Positions 1 through 7,146 of a stretch of DNA of 8,998 bases are shown here, piece after piece. The first letter of the stretch is position 1; the number at the start of each line of letters is the position of its first letter. The notes beneath the pieces were generated by a model that was not told where the DNA came from, made no database searches, and saw nothing but the letters and a program-made list of their open reading frames with translations. Source of the DNA: an uncultured Syntrophobacteraceae bacterium (GTDB lineage Bacteria > Desulfobacterota > Syntrophobacteria > Syntrophobacterales > Syntrophobacteraceae); NCBI GenBank assembly GCA_937889795.1, contig CALBZH010000199.1, forward strand, positions 1 through 8,998, given 5' to 3'. The translations under genes and the position numbers were made by a program.

Positions 1-1295
1 CGCTTTCGCGTGATCATCTTCAGGAAATACTCGCATCCGACCCGAATGGCGTTCAGGGGCTGATTCAATTCGTGGGCCATGCCTGCGGACATCTCCCCGA
101 GGGTGGCCATTTTGCCCGCCTGGATAAGCTGTGCTTCCACCTGGATCCGGTGCGTGATGTCCGCGATATTGGCAATGATGACGTCCTTGCCGATGTGGAG
201 CCTCGGGCACGAATGGATGTTCACGTAGAGAGGGCTGCCGTCCTTTCTGTGGTGCCGGACCTTGGGGAGAAAGAGACAGCTTTTCGCCGCCAGTGACTGG
301 ATTCGTTCGGCATCCTTGGGCTCACCAAGCTCCAGAAAGGACATCCTCAGGAGCTCCTCGCGGCTGTAGCCGTAGGTTTCCAAGGCGCGGATGTTCACAT
401 CCAGAATCCGGAACGATTCCAGATCCAGGACCAGGATGGGGTTGGGATCGTTTTCAAAGAGCGATCGGTACTTCTCCTCCGAAGCCCGGAGCTCCTGTTC
501 GGACGCCTTGAGGCGTTGGGTCATTTCGTTGAAGGAGCACGCAAGGGCGCCGATCTCATCCCTGGATCGGACCGAGATGGGCGTCTCCAGATCGCCGGCG
601 GTGACGCGCTCCATTCCTTCCACGAGCCGCGTGACAGGCCGGCTGATCAAGCGGCCAATGAGCAGAGCGATGATGCCCGCAATGCCGCAGATCGCCACCA
701 CGGTGGACAGGATCATTTTCCGCTCGTTCTCCTCGACCAGTTGATCGATTTCGCGCAGCTCCACGTCGATGTCCAGAACCCCAAGCACCTTCTGGTCTTC
801 ACGATGCTCGTGGCACGCCGCCGTAAAGCAATCGGGCTCGTTGTAAATCGGGTTGATCATTCCAAGGACGCGATAACCGCGGGACGAGTAGAAGGTTCTC
901 GACCGGGCGGACGTTGTGAGCCTCTCGAAAGGCTCTTCCCTGGCGTGACAGGCGTAGCACTGCTCCGCCGACTTATCCAGCATGGTTCCCATTTCACTCC
1001 TGTCCGAAGAGTAAATGATCTCCCCCAATGCGTTGAATATCCTAACCTTTTCGATTCCTTCCTGGGCCCCGATGGTATCGATGGCCTTGTGAAGTCGTTG
1101 CGGCTGGTATTCAAGCATGTCATAGCGCAGGCTTCGCTTGATGACCTCACTGGTGAGGTTCACGTTGCGAAGCAATTCGTGGAGGAGTCGTTCCCTCTGG
1201 GACTTGAGATTGACGTACGAAAAGATCCCGATCACCAGGACCGCCACCGCGCCCACGGAAACAATCAGCTTAAATCCGATGCTTCGATACCACAC
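1..1295 (-). CDS. Sensor histidine kinase with periplasmic diheme-type sensor, HAMP, PAS and HisKA (partial, 3' end outside window)
   Basis: Membrane sensor kinase expected to autophosphorylate on His and pass phosphate to the regulator encoded just upstream. The GTG start at 1295 is chosen because GGAGG lies 7 nt upstream and a membrane segment follows at once; 431 codons are inside the window. Order: TM1 about residues 8-28; periplasmic part about 29-193 with C113-Y-A-C-H117 (CX2CH) and C156-F-T-A-A-C-H162 (CX4CH); TM2 about 194-214; HAMP about 215-267 (P220, DEIG at 246-249); PAS about 273-385; HisKA with MAHELNQPLNAI, phosphoacceptor H408. The ATPase domain lies beyond the left edge. CX2CH and CX4CH are covalent heme c attachment motifs (CX4CH is known from tetraheme cytochrome c3), so redox or gas sensing is likely but inferred. 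The gene starts 72 bp after the regulator's stop and is probably co-transcribed with it. Confidence 0.93.
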   Translation of the reverse strand, partial: MWYRSIGFKLIVSVGAVAVLVIGIFSYVNLKSQRERLLHELLRNVNLTSEVIKRSLRYDMLEYQPQRLHKAIDTIGAQEGIEKVRIFNALGEIIYSSDRSEMGTMLDKSAEQCYACHAREEPFERLTTSARSRTFYSSRGYRVLGMINPIYNEPDCFTAACHEHREDQKVLGVLDIDVELREIDQLVEENERKMILSTVVAICGIAGIIALLIGRLISRPVTRLVEGMERVTAGDLETPISVRSRDEIGALACSFNEMTQRLKASEQELRASEEKYRSLFENDPNPILVLDLESFRILDVNIRALETYGYSREELLRMSFLELGEPKDAERIQSLAAKSCLFLPKVRHHRKDGSPLYVNIHSCPRLHIGKDVIIANIADITHRIQVEAQLIQAGKMATLGEMSAGMAHELNQPLNAIRVGCEYFLKMITRK

Positions 1296-1367
1296 CCCTG
1301 TTCCTCCCGGGACTGAGGGCAAAAGAGGTCGCAACGGACTCGTCTTGTCTTTGCGGAGCTTGCTCTG

Positions 1368-1769
1368 CTAGCGAGCGTCTTTCAGCAGGATTTGGACGTT
1401 CTTAACGAGGTCTTCCGGGTCAACGGGTTTTTCCATGAAGATGTCGGCGTGAATCCAATCGAGATCCTGGTCCACGGAGCGGGAGTAGCCCTTTTCAGCG
1501 GGGGGGCGAGCGGAAACCATGAGGATGGGAATGCCCCAGGCACCCTCTTTCTGTTTGATCATGGTGGCAAAACGGAGGCCTTCATCCATGGTCGCCATCA
1601 TGATGTCTAAAATGAGGAGATTCGGGCGTTCTTTTTCCAGGAGCTGACTACCGGTGGCAGTATCCTGTGCGGTAAGGACGTGGTAGTCGTAATCGGTGAG
1701 GATCTCCTGCAGGGCTTCACAGATCTCGGGATCGTCGTCGATGACCAAAATAGTCTTCTTCTCCGGCAT
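1368..1769 (-). CDS. Single-domain (CheY-like) response regulator
   Basis: A 133-residue receiver domain with no output domain. Acidic pocket D11-D12-D13, phosphoacceptor D55 in LLILDIMM, switch residue S86 in MVSARPP, and conserved K114 in FMEKPV; the fold is complete. The ATG at 1769 is preferred over an in-frame ATG at 1814 because GGAGG sits 7 nt before it and receiver homology begins at residue 5. The extra 15 codons of the longer version fall in a hairpin-forming leader. It is the first gene of a two-gene unit with the heme-motif kinase downstream and is probably that kinase's phosphorylation partner. Lacking an effector domain, it must act through protein contacts or a phosphorelay; its target cannot be read from this window. 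Confidence 0.93.
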   Translation of the reverse strand: MPEKKTILVIDDDPEICEALQEILTDYDYHVLTAQDTATGSQLLEKERPNLLILDIMMATMDEGLRFATMIKQKEGAWGIPILMVSARPPAEKGYSRSVDQDLDWIHADIFMEKPVDPEDLVKNVQILLKDAR

Positions 1770-1789
1770 GGCTTTTTCCTCCATTCCCG

Positions 1790-1866
1790 GCCCCGGATGA
1801 ATCCAGGGGCTCAATGTGAGGTCTTTGCAGACCCGATATCGGGTCCACAGCCCCGGTCAGGGGCTG
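1790..1866 (-). promoter_or_regulatory. Structured 5' leader of the response regulator: tandem hairpins
   Basis: Read on the minus strand, the leader holds a 7-bp stem CAGCCCC/GGGGCTG with 5-nt loop (1866-1848). Next is the perfect 16-bp palindrome gacccgatatcgggtc (1845-1830). A hairpin GGTCT-GCAA-AGACC (1833-1820) shares GGTC with the palindrome, so the two cannot form together. Last is GCCCC/GGGGC plus GGA/TCC with one bulge (1810-1790), ending 8 nt before the GGAGG at 1781-1777. As DNA, the palindrome could be a dimer operator; as RNA, the series could control access to the ribosome-binding site. No T-run follows, so it is not a typical intrinsic terminator. It matches no riboswitch class I recognise. 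Confidence 0.45.
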
Positions 1867-1914
1867 GTTCTCAAACGCCGGGCGCGAGCTGCTCTATCAC
1901 GCTTAAGTCAGCAT

Positions 1915-1944
1915 ACTATAAAAATCAAGCAGGAAAAAAGGCAA
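1915..1944 (-). promoter_or_regulatory. Candidate sigma-70 promoter for the two-component operon
   Basis: On the minus strand a -35-like TTGCCT (1944-1939) is followed after 18 nt by a good -10 TATAGT (1920-1915). The segment is locally AT-rich in an otherwise GC-rich window and lies between the stop of the DUF488 gene and the regulator. Transcription would start near 1908, giving a leader of about 140 nt that contains the hairpins at 1790-1866. Prediction by eye only. Confidence 0.4.
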
Positions 1945-1995
1945 AGATGAAAACAATGGCGCCGCTTCATTCAGCCGCGCAAATTGTGGAGCTCA

Positions 1996-2442
1996 TCAGA
2001 GGAGATGGGTGATGGTGAGGTCGCCCCATTTGTCGCGCAGGTATTCGGCCACGAGCCGTCGGTGGCAGTGGCTCGGCGTGTCTTCCCCACAGAGCAGGCA
2101 GCCGAGATGAATCAGGTCACTCGAAACCTTCCTTTCGACCTGTCGCTCAGCCAGGAGCACTAAGAAGTCTCGCTCATACCGCGGCCAGCCTTTCTTGTCT
2201 TTTCGGTAGGCGTCGAGAATGTCAGCCGTCGGGGCCAGCTCGGGCAGGTGGTGGTAATCGATGCCGCAGATAACTTTGAGAAAGAAGCGCAAATCGTCAC
2301 GCTTGGCAAAGCCGGCGAGCTGGGAGACGTTGTTCAGACGGATGTCGAGGACCCGCTTGACGCCCGCGTCCTTAAGCAGCGTGAAAAACCTCTCGGCGGA
2401 CTTCTTCGTAAAGCCGATCGTGAACAGCTTCAAGGGTGTCAT
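1996..2442 (-). CDS. DUF488 family protein (short form, second of a tandem pair)
   Basis: A complete 148-residue DUF488 protein; the family's biochemical activity is not established to my knowledge. Landmarks: N-terminal FTIGFTKKSAERFF (about 7-20), DIRLNN (33-38), and the C-terminal cysteine/histidine signature C118-G-E120 ... C126-H127-R128. The ATG at 2442 overlaps the stop of the upstream DUF488 gene (ATGA, 4 bp), so translation is probably coupled. It is clearly diverged from that neighbour: TIGF instead of TIGH, DIRLN instead of DVRSSP, and about 60 residues shorter. It is therefore an ancient paralogue rather than a recent duplication. As the last gene of the DUF4338-RecQ-DUF488-DUF488 operon it likely works with the helicase on nucleic acid, an inference from position only. 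Confidence 0.9.
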   Translation of the reverse strand: MTPLKLFTIGFTKKSAERFFTLLKDAGVKRVLDIRLNNVSQLAGFAKRDDLRFFLKVICGIDYHHLPELAPTADILDAYRKDKKGWPRYERDFLVLLAERQVERKVSSDLIHLGCLLCGEDTPSHCHRRLVAEYLRDKWGDLTITHLL

Positions 2443-3071
2443 ATCCGTTGCTCCTCGTCTTCCAGGGCGAGATTGTCTTCATCCGGGCTGGCATCATTGC
2501 GAACAAAAGCGATCCTCGCGGCCTGCCTGTCATAAGCGCGCTGGATCAGGTCATCCACTTTGTCGAAGAGCCGCAGCTGGGGCATTTTGAGGGTCAGTAG
2601 GAGGCGCATTTCGGCGTCGCGCTGGCTCTCGACCCCACCGTCTTCCAGAATGTGCTGAATCTGGAACGGCTCCGAGCGGAGCGCCCGGCAGATCAGGATC
2701 ATCCGGTGACAGGTGATCGGGTCTTTTTCGGCGCACATGAGGGCGATGCGATAGGTCTGCATGCCGGTGGCAAGGCGCTCGATGCCGCGCTTAAAGGCTT
2801 CGGTGTCGGCCAGGCGGCCGTACTGGACGCGACCGTCCACGTAGCAGGACGGGTCCTCGCTGCGCGGACCAAGCTCCAGCCCCAGATAGACGTAGGCGAT
2901 CCCGTGCTCTCTCAAGGACTTCTGGAGGCTCTCCCGGTTGAACTGGGGGTTGAATTTGCTATAGGGACTGGACCGCACGTCTCCAACCGCCGTGATGGCA
3001 TGCCGCTTCAACAGCTCGACGAACTGCTCGATGGGGTGACTCGAATGGCCGATGGTGAAAAGGCTCGTCAT
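2439..3071 (-). CDS. DUF488 family protein (long form, first of a tandem pair)
   Basis: A 210-residue DUF488 protein with family signatures: LFTIGHSSHPIEQF (4-17), DVRSSPYSKFNPQFN (31-45), YLGLELG (62-68) and C113-A-E115 ... C121-H122-R123. About 50 residues after the core (about 160-210) are acidic near the end (DEDNLALEDEEQ) and not recognised. The ATG at 3071 is chosen because homology begins at residue 4 and it follows the RecQ stop by 1 bp; an in-frame ATG at 3140 would overlap recQ by 68 bp and add residues unlike the family. GAGGAG lies 13 nt upstream inside recQ, a little far, so coupling to recQ translation is likely. The strongly conserved Cys/Glu/His/Arg residues suggest a catalytic or metal site, but no reaction is known to me. 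Confidence 0.92.
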   Translation of the reverse strand: MTSLFTIGHSSHPIEQFVELLKRHAITAVGDVRSSPYSKFNPQFNRESLQKSLREHGIAYVYLGLELGPRSEDPSCYVDGRVQYGRLADTEAFKRGIERLATGMQTYRIALMCAEKDPITCHRMILICRALRSEPFQIQHILEDGGVESQRDAEMRLLLTLKMPQLRLFDKVDDLIQRAYDRQAARIAFVRNDASPDEDNLALEDEEQRI

Positions 3072-3072
3072 G

Positions 3073-5976
3073 TCAGGTGCTCGGCTCCTCTTCCGGCGGC
3101 AGGATGAAGGCTGCTGCCAGCTTGTAGCAGGAGCCCGCATAGGGCTCGCTGATGCTGATCGTGACGTACGGTCTCTGACAGGCCACCGGGTACCGACCGA
3201 TCTCGCGGGGCAGGTAGACGGCCTCGACTTGCGGGTCGGTCACCGGCATCCAGTATTCATCTCGGTTGAATGTGAACCTTGCCCGGACCCGATTCAGCCC
3301 TTTGGTATCCCGCTGGACCGTGAAAGCGAGGTCGCTTGCCCGGACAAAAAGGAGCGATGACGAGAGGGCTTCGGTCACCGCCTTCTCGGGCATGCGGTCG
3401 TTCAGGCCGTTTTGGCTGTGATAGCCGTTGAGCCAGATCCGGTCAACGGGGTCGATGAGATCGTCCAAACCGGAGAGGGGCCAGCGACCGCGGCTGGACC
3501 ATCCTCCTTCGCCGATGGTGTGGTTCTCCGACTGGTAGGTGCGCGCGGCAGGCTCCAGCAGGGGCACAGCCAGGATATCCAGGAGTCTTGGCATCGCGCC
3601 ATTCTTGAGCGTGATCTGGTCCTGCGTGAGCTCGCCGGTTGGAACGGTGCTGATCGGACGCACCCAGGGACCGACGGCATCGTCGGTCAAGACCTTGCCC
3701 GCGATGCAGCGCCCGGAGAACTTGCGGGAATTCGCAAGGCAGATCAGCTTGCAGAGTCGTGGCCAGGTTTCCGGGAGCGGTCCCTGCTTCCCGCCGGCTG
3801 CCCCTCGCAGGCTCAGGAAATAGAGGCGCAGGACGCGGAGATCGTCGTAGGAAATCTCTCCGCCGAGCGCATCGAAAACCGGCCTGAGCATCTCCGGACC
3901 TTCGGCTTCGAACGCCTCGATCACCCGTTCCAGCTCCCGGCCGGATTGGGTTATGGACGGCAGGAACCGCTCGGCCGCCAGCGGCTTGCCCTCTTGAAGG
4001 TAGCTCAGCAGGTAATCGAGAATGCGGGTTTCGCGCACACCGTGGATGCGAGCCAGACTCTCGATGCTCTGTCCGGCATCGAAAGCCTTGCCCACGGCGA
4101 TCTCCCGCATCTTGCGCACCGGCCCCCGCTCTTCCGGGGCTCGAGCATCGACCGCGACGGGCTGCGACTCGACCGGATGGGTCTTGCAATACTCCTCGAT
4201 GACGTCGATGAAGACCGATCCGAAGCGATCCAGCTTCGCTCTCCCCACCCCGTGAATGGACAGCATGGCGTCCGGGATTCGAGGGAGATAGGCCGCCATT
4301 TCAGCAAGGCTCTTGTCGGAGAAGATCACGTATGGGGGCACGTTCGCGGCGTCGGCGAGCTCCTTGCGCTTCTTCCGGAGCGTTTCGAATAGATCCGGGT
4401 CGTAAGCAAGCTCGCCCCGTGCAGCCGGCTTGTCGGGGGGCTTAGGTGGTTCCTCGGTGTCGTCGAGGCGGCCGAAAACCGCTTCACTGCCTCGGAAGAC
4501 CTCCCAGGCTTTTGGAGTCAGGCTCAAGCCGCCAACGTCGGCATCCTGGGTCATGAGCCCTTTGTGGAGCAGCTGCCGGGCGATCTGCTGCCACTGCCGC
4601 CGTGATAGCTCCCGCCCGATTCCGTAAGTCGAAACCGTGTCGTGCCCGAACCGAAGGACCTTGTCAGCCTTGGAGCCCCTGAGAACCTCGATGACGTGCG
4701 TGATCCCGAACCGCTCCCCGGTCCGCTTCACGCACGAGAGAAACTTCTGCGCCGGGATGGTGATGTCCTTCATGTCCCGGTCGCCCGCAAGGCAGTTGTC
4801 GCACAGGCCGCAGCGCTCATGCGGAAAGGTCTCGCCAAAATAGGCAAGCAACGGGATGCGCCGGCAGACCTCGGATTCCGCAAACTTGAGCATGAGGCTG
4901 AGCTGCAAGCTCGCCGCCCGTTGCTCCATGCCTTCCTTTTGGGCAATGAAGAACTTGACCTTGTGGAGATCCCCGTAGGAGAAGAGCAGCACGCATTCCG
5001 CCTGCAGGCCGTCTCGACCGGCGCGCCCGATCTCCTGGTAGTAGCCTTCGATGTTTTTCGGGAGGTCGTAGTGTAAGACAAATCGGACGTTGGACTTGTC
5101 GATCCCCATGCCGAAGGCGACCGTCGCCACGATGACGTTGACCTCATCGCGAACGAAGCGATCCTGGCTGCGCGCACGCTCCTGGTCGGAGAGGCCCGCG
5201 TGGTAGGGGCAAACCGAAAATCCTTTGTCAGCGAGCGCCTCGCACAGCGCATCCACCTGTCTTCGTGTGGAGCAGTAAATGATGCCAGGATCATTCGGAT
5301 ATTTTCGAAGGAGCTCGATGGCCTGATTCAGCGGCTTGTCTTTGGGGATGACCCGGATGAGTAGATTGTCACGGTTGAAGCTCGCGACGAATTCGCTCGA
5401 GTCATCGAATCCGAGCGATGCCTTGATGTCCGTGCGAACGCGCGGCGTGGCTGTCGCCGTGAGGGCCAGGCACACGGCCTGGGGGATCCGAACTCGGGCT
5501 TCGGCGATCTGGCGGTACTCCGGCCGGAAGTCATGGCCCCATTCCGAGATGCAGTGGGCTTCGTCGATGGCCAGGCAGGAAACGGGAACAGAATCGAGCA
5601 AGGCAAGGACGGGCGGCCGGAGCAGAGTCTCCGGGGCAACGTACAGGAGCTTCGCCTCGCCGCCGCGGACACGGGTCACGCCACGCCGGTACTGGTCGGG
5701 AGAGAGGGTGCTGTTCAGGAGCACGGCTGGCACGTCCAGCTGGGCAAGCGCGTCGACCTGGTCCTTCATCAGCGCGATGAGCGGCGAAACGACTACGGTG
5801 AGCCCCTCCCACATCAGGGCCGGAATCTGGTAGCAAAGCGATTTCCCGCCGCCCGTCGGCATGATGGCCAGGCAGTCCTTACCGCTCAACACGCTCGTGA
5901 TCACCTCCTCTTGGAGGGAGATGAACCGGTCGAAGCCGAAAAGAGTCTTCAGAATTCGCCTGGCACCTTCGATCAT
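3073..5976 (-). CDS. recQ: RecQ-family ATP-dependent DNA helicase with HRDC, HTH and extra C-terminal domain
   Basis: Superfamily 2 3'-5' DNA helicase, 967 residues against about 600 for a standard bacterial RecQ. RecA-like domain 1 has Q22, Walker A MPTGGGKS (39-46) and DEAH (138-141) followed by CISEWGHDFRPEY, the RecQ aromatic-rich loop. Domain 2 ends in QEIGRAGRDG (313-322). The zinc module has C370, C388, C391 and C394; an RQC winged-helix region spans about 400-500 and HRDC about 527-597. Beyond the standard core are a helix-turn-helix-like segment (about 618-720) and a C-terminal domain (about 741-967) with LANSRKFSGRCIAGK and WVRPIS. The latter resembles the dual OB-fold (DuOB) domain seen in helicase-linked conflict systems; that identification is from memory. 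All helicase motifs are intact. The ATG overlaps the DUF4338 stop by 4 bp and has no clear ribosome-binding site of its own, so coupling is likely. It may be a conflict or repair helicase rather than the housekeeping RecQ. Confidence 0.95.
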   Translation of the reverse strand: MIEGARRILKTLFGFDRFISLQEEVITSVLSGKDCLAIMPTGGGKSLCYQIPALMWEGLTVVVSPLIALMKDQVDALAQLDVPAVLLNSTLSPDQYRRGVTRVRGGEAKLLYVAPETLLRPPVLALLDSVPVSCLAIDEAHCISEWGHDFRPEYRQIAEARVRIPQAVCLALTATATPRVRTDIKASLGFDDSSEFVASFNRDNLLIRVIPKDKPLNQAIELLRKYPNDPGIIYCSTRRQVDALCEALADKGFSVCPYHAGLSDQERARSQDRFVRDEVNVIVATVAFGMGIDKSNVRFVLHYDLPKNIEGYYQEIGRAGRDGLQAECVLLFSYGDLHKVKFFIAQKEGMEQRAASLQLSLMLKFAESEVCRRIPLLAYFGETFPHERCGLCDNCLAGDRDMKDITIPAQKFLSCVKRTGERFGITHVIEVLRGSKADKVLRFGHDTVSTYGIGRELSRRQWQQIARQLLHKGLMTQDADVGGLSLTPKAWEVFRGSEAVFGRLDDTEEPPKPPDKPAARGELAYDPDLFETLRKKRKELADAANVPPYVIFSDKSLAEMAAYLPRIPDAMLSIHGVGRAKLDRFGSVFIDVIEEYCKTHPVESQPVAVDARAPEERGPVRKMREIAVGKAFDAGQSIESLARIHGVRETRILDYLLSYLQEGKPLAAERFLPSITQSGRELERVIEAFEAEGPEMLRPVFDALGGEISYDDLRVLRLYFLSLRGAAGGKQGPLPETWPRLCKLICLANSRKFSGRCIAGKVLTDDAVGPWVRPISTVPTGELTQDQITLKNGAMPRLLDILAVPLLEPAARTYQSENHTIGEGGWSSRGRWPLSGLDDLIDPVDRIWLNGYHSQNGLNDRMPEKAVTEALSSSLLFVRASDLAFTVQRDTKGLNRVRARFTFNRDEYWMPVTDPQVEAVYLPREIGRYPVACQRPYVTISISEPYAGSCYKLAAAFILPPEEEPST

Positions 5977-6686
5977 GGCTCAACCGCTCGACACAAAACA
6001 TCCCGGAAGCATCTTGAAAGGGGGTAGACGAAAAGGGCCTTCGTCGGCACGGATTTCCTGGCGGCCTGGTCATACAGGCTGTAGCCACTGGTTGTCCCCA
6101 ACTGAATCCAGTTGGCTGCTTTGTAGCACGCACCGGAGAACCGGTCCAACTGAACGAAGGTCTCCAGCAGGACAGGCTGATAGTGATAGCTGGCCTCCCA
6201 ATCTCCTGGCAATTGCTTTGCTGCGCCGCTGAGGATTCGCGATGCCAGGTTGCGACACCGAATCCAGTGAAGGATGAGCAATCTCGCGTTGCCCACGACA
6301 TAGCGAAGGTTGGCCATGCGCTGCTCGTCGGTCCAGCCGATGAACGCGTCACGACTCGAAACCCTCCAAGCGCTGGCAGCATAACCGAGCAAGGCAACTA
6401 GCCGAGCATTCTGAGAAGGAGGGACCAGCTGACTGCCTCTATCAGCCGTGGGAATACAACGGCGTTTCCCATCCGCATCGCCGAATCCGGGCCGACTGGA
6501 GCTCAGACAGCCATAAACGAGATACCGCATGCGGTGTCCAAAGAGCTTGAACGTCCTGATGTAGTGATGCTGTTGGATCAGTCGGTTCCAGAGGCGTGAC
6601 TGCTCCGGTGTCGTAACCGGGACGAAATGAAGATCACCGATCTCCGCAGGGCATGCACTGCAAGTTTCAGATAGATCGTGTTCCAC
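5973..6686 (-). CDS. DUF4338 / Druantia DruA-family protein, N-terminally truncated and fused to transposase sequence
   Basis: Residues about 19-237 match the DUF4338 core: [17 protein letters not shown] (20-36), QQHHY (38-42), RYLVYG (54-59), [14 protein letters not shown] (105-118), [15 protein letters not shown] (125-139), NLASRIL (146-152), DW (162-163), PVLLETFV (171-178), [11 protein letters not shown] (187-197) and the ending [16 protein letters not shown]4338 is the DruA family of Druantia anti-phage systems, though many members stand alone and their activity is unclear to me. Family members as I recall them carry about 100 residues before this core, missing here. The first 14 or so residues come from a GTG at 6686 and are encoded by Tn3 transposase DNA read in another frame. 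Residues about 60-95 look like an insertion, and the usual LILP is LILH. The stop overlaps the recQ start by 4 bp. Activity after truncation is doubtful. Confidence 0.78.
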   Translation of the reverse strand: MEHDLSETCSACPAEIGDLHFVPVTTPEQSRLWNRLIQQHHYIRTFKLFGHRMRYLVYGCLSSSRPGFGDADGKRRCIPTADRGSQLVPPSQNARLVALLGYAASAWRVSSRDAFIGWTDEQRMANLRYVVGNARLLILHWIRCRNLASRILSGAAKQLPGDWEASYHYQPVLLETFVQLDRFSGACYKAANWIQLGTTSGYSLYDQAARKSVPTKALFVYPLSRCFRDVLCRAVEP

Positions 6687-6916
6687 CGCACGATGGCCGC
6701 CGTCACCAGGTTGAGGCCGCTTGCGTGGTAGCGTTGCCGTTCGAAGCTGCGATCGCGCATTTCGCTCAGGCGGTTGAAGAACACCGCACGGGCCAGCGCG
6801 TTGCCCGCTTCCCCCTTGTTCAGCCCAGCATGCACCCTCCGGCGCAACTCCACGCTTTGCAGCCAGTCCAACATGAACAATGTGTGTGCGTGCGAGCGCG
6901 ATGATGCAGCACGCAG
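6644..6916 (-). pseudogene. tnpA: Tn3-family transposase (TnpA), C-terminal remnant
   Basis: The translated fragment contains [52 protein letters not shown] and [18 protein letters not shown], typical of the C-terminal end of Tn3-family transposases, which are about 1000 residues long. Only about 90 residues remain. The reading frame begins at an ATG at 6982, but residues before about 33 are poor matches. Homology stops near 6644, before the normal C-terminus, and the frame continues to 6578 inside the DUF4338 gene. Both ends are therefore lost, by internal deletion on the 5' side and by the junction with DUF4338 on the 3' side. It points away from the resolvase fragment, the divergent tnpA/tnpR order of the Tn3 group. 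Confidence 0.85.
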
Positions 6917-7005
6917 AATCAAGGCCCTCGAATTCTCGAAAATGGTTCTTGAAGTGCTATTCTCAGTCGCATACCATTTCAATGAGTTTCGATAAGGAGC
7001 GACAC

Positions 7006-7146
7006 GTGGGAGAGCTTGATCGCATCACTCAACAGCCCGGGCTGATGGGTGGCGCAACAACTCTGGCCGGGAGACCACGATCGAATGAAAGTCGACGTCG
7101 AGGAAGCCCTTCGTGCAGCCAACGATCCCGGTTCGGAGTGGTGTAG
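7006..7146 (+). pseudogene. DUF433-type antitoxin, N-terminal fragment
   Basis: The GTG at 7006 follows AAGGAG by 6 nt. The first residues, [14 protein letters not shown], resemble the start of DUF433 antitoxins (pattern LDRIT..P..MGGKPCIRG). After GG (about 7053) the expected KPCIRG is replaced by ATTLAGRPRS and similarity stops; the frame ends at 7146 after 46 codons, against about 75-110 for the family. It is most likely a deletion remnant of an antitoxin gene carried by the Tn3 element. Confidence 0.5.

Noticed and set aside
516..1316. A 266-codon open frame on the plus strand
   Set aside because: It lies antisense to the sensor kinase, whose HAMP, PAS, HisKA and heme motifs are unmistakable; the plus-strand translation shows no family pattern.
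1362..1377. gcggagcttgctctgc hairpin at the end of the regulator gene as a terminator
   Set aside because: The stem has a mismatch, only a two-base loop and no T-run on either strand; the kinase gene follows 72 bp later, so termination there is not supported.
3446..3466. cggggtcgatgagatcgtcc as a possible left Tn3 terminal repeat
   Set aside because: It matches the right-end repeat only over GGGGTCG and short scattered bases, and it is coding sequence inside an intact recQ.
3412..4392. A 326-codon plus-strand frame inside recQ
   Set aside because: Antisense shadow of a GC-rich gene; recQ is intact through this stretch and the shadow has no recognisable motifs or ribosome-binding site.
6971..7005. 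Possible Tn3 res site
   Set aside because: The position fits, but I could not identify paired resolvase half-sites in inverted orientation, so I did not annotate it.
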